A stretch of 64,000 nucleotides of DNA, taken from NCBI RefSeq assembly GCF_900105725.1, contig NZ_FNLM01000034.1, positions 2,728,001 to 2,792,000 of the forward strand. The letters run 5' to 3'. Below are positions 63,247-64,000 of the stretch, in pieces. Positions within the stretch are counted from its first letter, which is position 1; every line of letters begins with the position of its first letter. Both the position numbers and the translations under genes were made by a program. Source of the stretch: Gordonia westfalica. Lineage in GTDB: Bacteria > Actinomycetota > Actinomycetes > Mycobacteriales > Mycobacteriaceae. The notes beneath the pieces were generated by a model. It worked only from the letters and a program-made list of their open reading frames with translations. It searched no databases and was not told where the DNA came from.

Positions 63247-64000
63247 ACTCGCTGTGGGAAGGGCCGGCGAGATCCCGATAGGCCTCGAACATCGCGCGTC
63301 CGAGCTCGCGCTGCCCGGCGGAGTTGTAGTGGATCGTCTCCCCCGGGTTGTGCATGCCGTCCGGTCCCGGCACGTGTGCGCACGCCGAGTGCCGGTCGGG
63401 TGTGGTGGCGTGCACCGCGGCGATGTCCGGATACTTCGGGTGTCCGGTCGCGATCTCCTCGGGCACCATCTGGCCGAGGATGAACGGTACCTCGCCGAAA
63501 TTGTCTCGGAGACCGATGATCAGCGCGTCCAGGCGATCCCGGTAGACGTCGGGCGGCGTCAGCGGGACGTCGCTCTCGCCCTGGTGCCACAGGATCGCGG
63601 CGAGCCGGGAACCGCTGCCGGCGGCCGCGAGGGCATTGCCGATCTGCCGTACGGCGAGGTCGTACAGATTGACGCGCGCAGTGCGGTTCGCCGGATCCCA
63701 GCTGTAGCCGTTCTTCTGATGGAACGACGTGTCGCCGCGAGCCGACGGGACCAGCAGCACTGCCTCACCGGTGTGGTCGGCCAGCAGGGAACCGAACGTC
63801 GTCGCGAATCCGGCCCCGGCACCGGGGATCTCGTGGAGCAATGGGTCCTCGGCCTGCAGTATCCGTCCGCGCCGCCGGCCGCATCCCGGCCACTGGTGGA
63901 CCCGCCGATCCGGCTGGACGGGAAGTGCACCGACCCCGGACATTCCGGCACCATGCGCATTCGACTGCCCGAGAACCGCGACGACCGAGTAGCGATCGGC
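63245..64000 (-). CDS. SGNH / sialate-O-acetylesterase-like esterase, N-terminus beyond window
   Basis: The C-terminal 251 residues of an esterase that continues past the right edge. The first visible residues read VVAVLGQSNAHGAG, the GQSN nucleophile block of the SASA (carbohydrate esterase 6-like) family. WHQGESD follows near the middle, and a late DGMHNPGETIHYNSAGQREL supplies the catalytic His region. Enzymes of this fold remove acetyl groups from sugars. It is convergent with the sugar transferase gene, and an acetyltransferase is in the same locus, so glycan de-acetylation is a reasonable guess. Signal sequence status cannot be seen. Confidence 0.85.
   Translation of the reverse strand, partial: ADRYSVVAVLGQSNAHGAGMSGVGALPVQPDRRVHQWPGCGRRRGRILQAEDPLLHEIPGAGAGFATTFGSLLADHTGEAVLLVPSARGDTSFHQKNGYSWDPANRTARVNLYDLAVRQIGNALAAAGSGSRLAAILWHQGESDVPLTPPDVYRDRLDALIIGLRDNFGEVPFILGQMVPEEIATGHPKYPDIAAVHATTPDRHSACAHVPGPDGMHNPGETIHYNSAGQRELGRAMFEAYRDLAGPSHSE

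Overview
The window is a chromosomal segment of a high-GC, mycolic-acid-containing actinobacterium of the Mycobacteriales. Gordonia or a close relative is my best guess, judged from gene order, codon bias and intergenic repeats; no rRNA is present to confirm it. Two blocks keep the gene order I know from Mycobacterium tuberculosis: (i) tRNA-Thr, tRNA-Met, rpmG, hadA/B, tRNA-Trp, secE, nusG, rplK, rplA, and (ii) yajQ, htpX, polyprenyl diphosphate synthase, menJ, menG, mgtA, a DUF3592 protein, menD (Rv0566c to Rv0555). No rRNA operon, insertion sequence, prophage or CRISPR array was seen.

Layout. 1-646 is the start of a semialdehyde dehydrogenase behind a TetR-type operator. 807-4837 is a cobamide salvage operon: a BtuFCD-like importer plus a metallo-beta-lactamase/CobU fusion. 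4946-10570 holds ribosomal, transcription and secretion genes, a fused HadAB dehydratase and four tRNAs. 10886-25952 holds yajQ, htpX and menaquinone genes (polyprenyl chain, menJ, menG, menD), a mannosyltransferase, an MFS transporter and several housekeeping enzymes. 26110-26556 is a CIRCE-controlled Hsp20.

26662-32556 is a signalling and modification island: a c-di-GMP phosphodiesterase (EAL), a membrane diguanylate cyclase (GGDEF), an uncharacterised 253-aa protein and a ThiF-nitroreductase fusion. It parallels M. tuberculosis Rv1354c-Rv1357c, whose biochemical output is not known to me. A thioesterase, a small membrane protein and menB follow.

34854-64000 is the most accessory-looking part, an extracellular glycan locus. 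It has a DUF4012 protein, a low-molecular-weight tyrosine phosphatase, three GT4 glycosyltransferases, a flippase, a hexapeptide acetyltransferase, a secreted glycoside hydrolase, two tandem GDP-mannose-dehydratase-type enzymes, a polyprenyl-phosphate sugar transferase and an SGNH esterase. Inside it lies one giant NRPS gene of 4958 residues with the order C-A*-T, C-A-T, C-A-T, C-T, C-A-T-TE. Its first adenylation domain looks catalytically dead and its fourth module has none. The simplest reading is that this locus builds a peptide- or lipopeptide-associated surface polysaccharide, or a glycopeptidolipid-like molecule. That link is inferred from gene context. Families of intergenic repeats and long hairpins sit between many convergent gene pairs.
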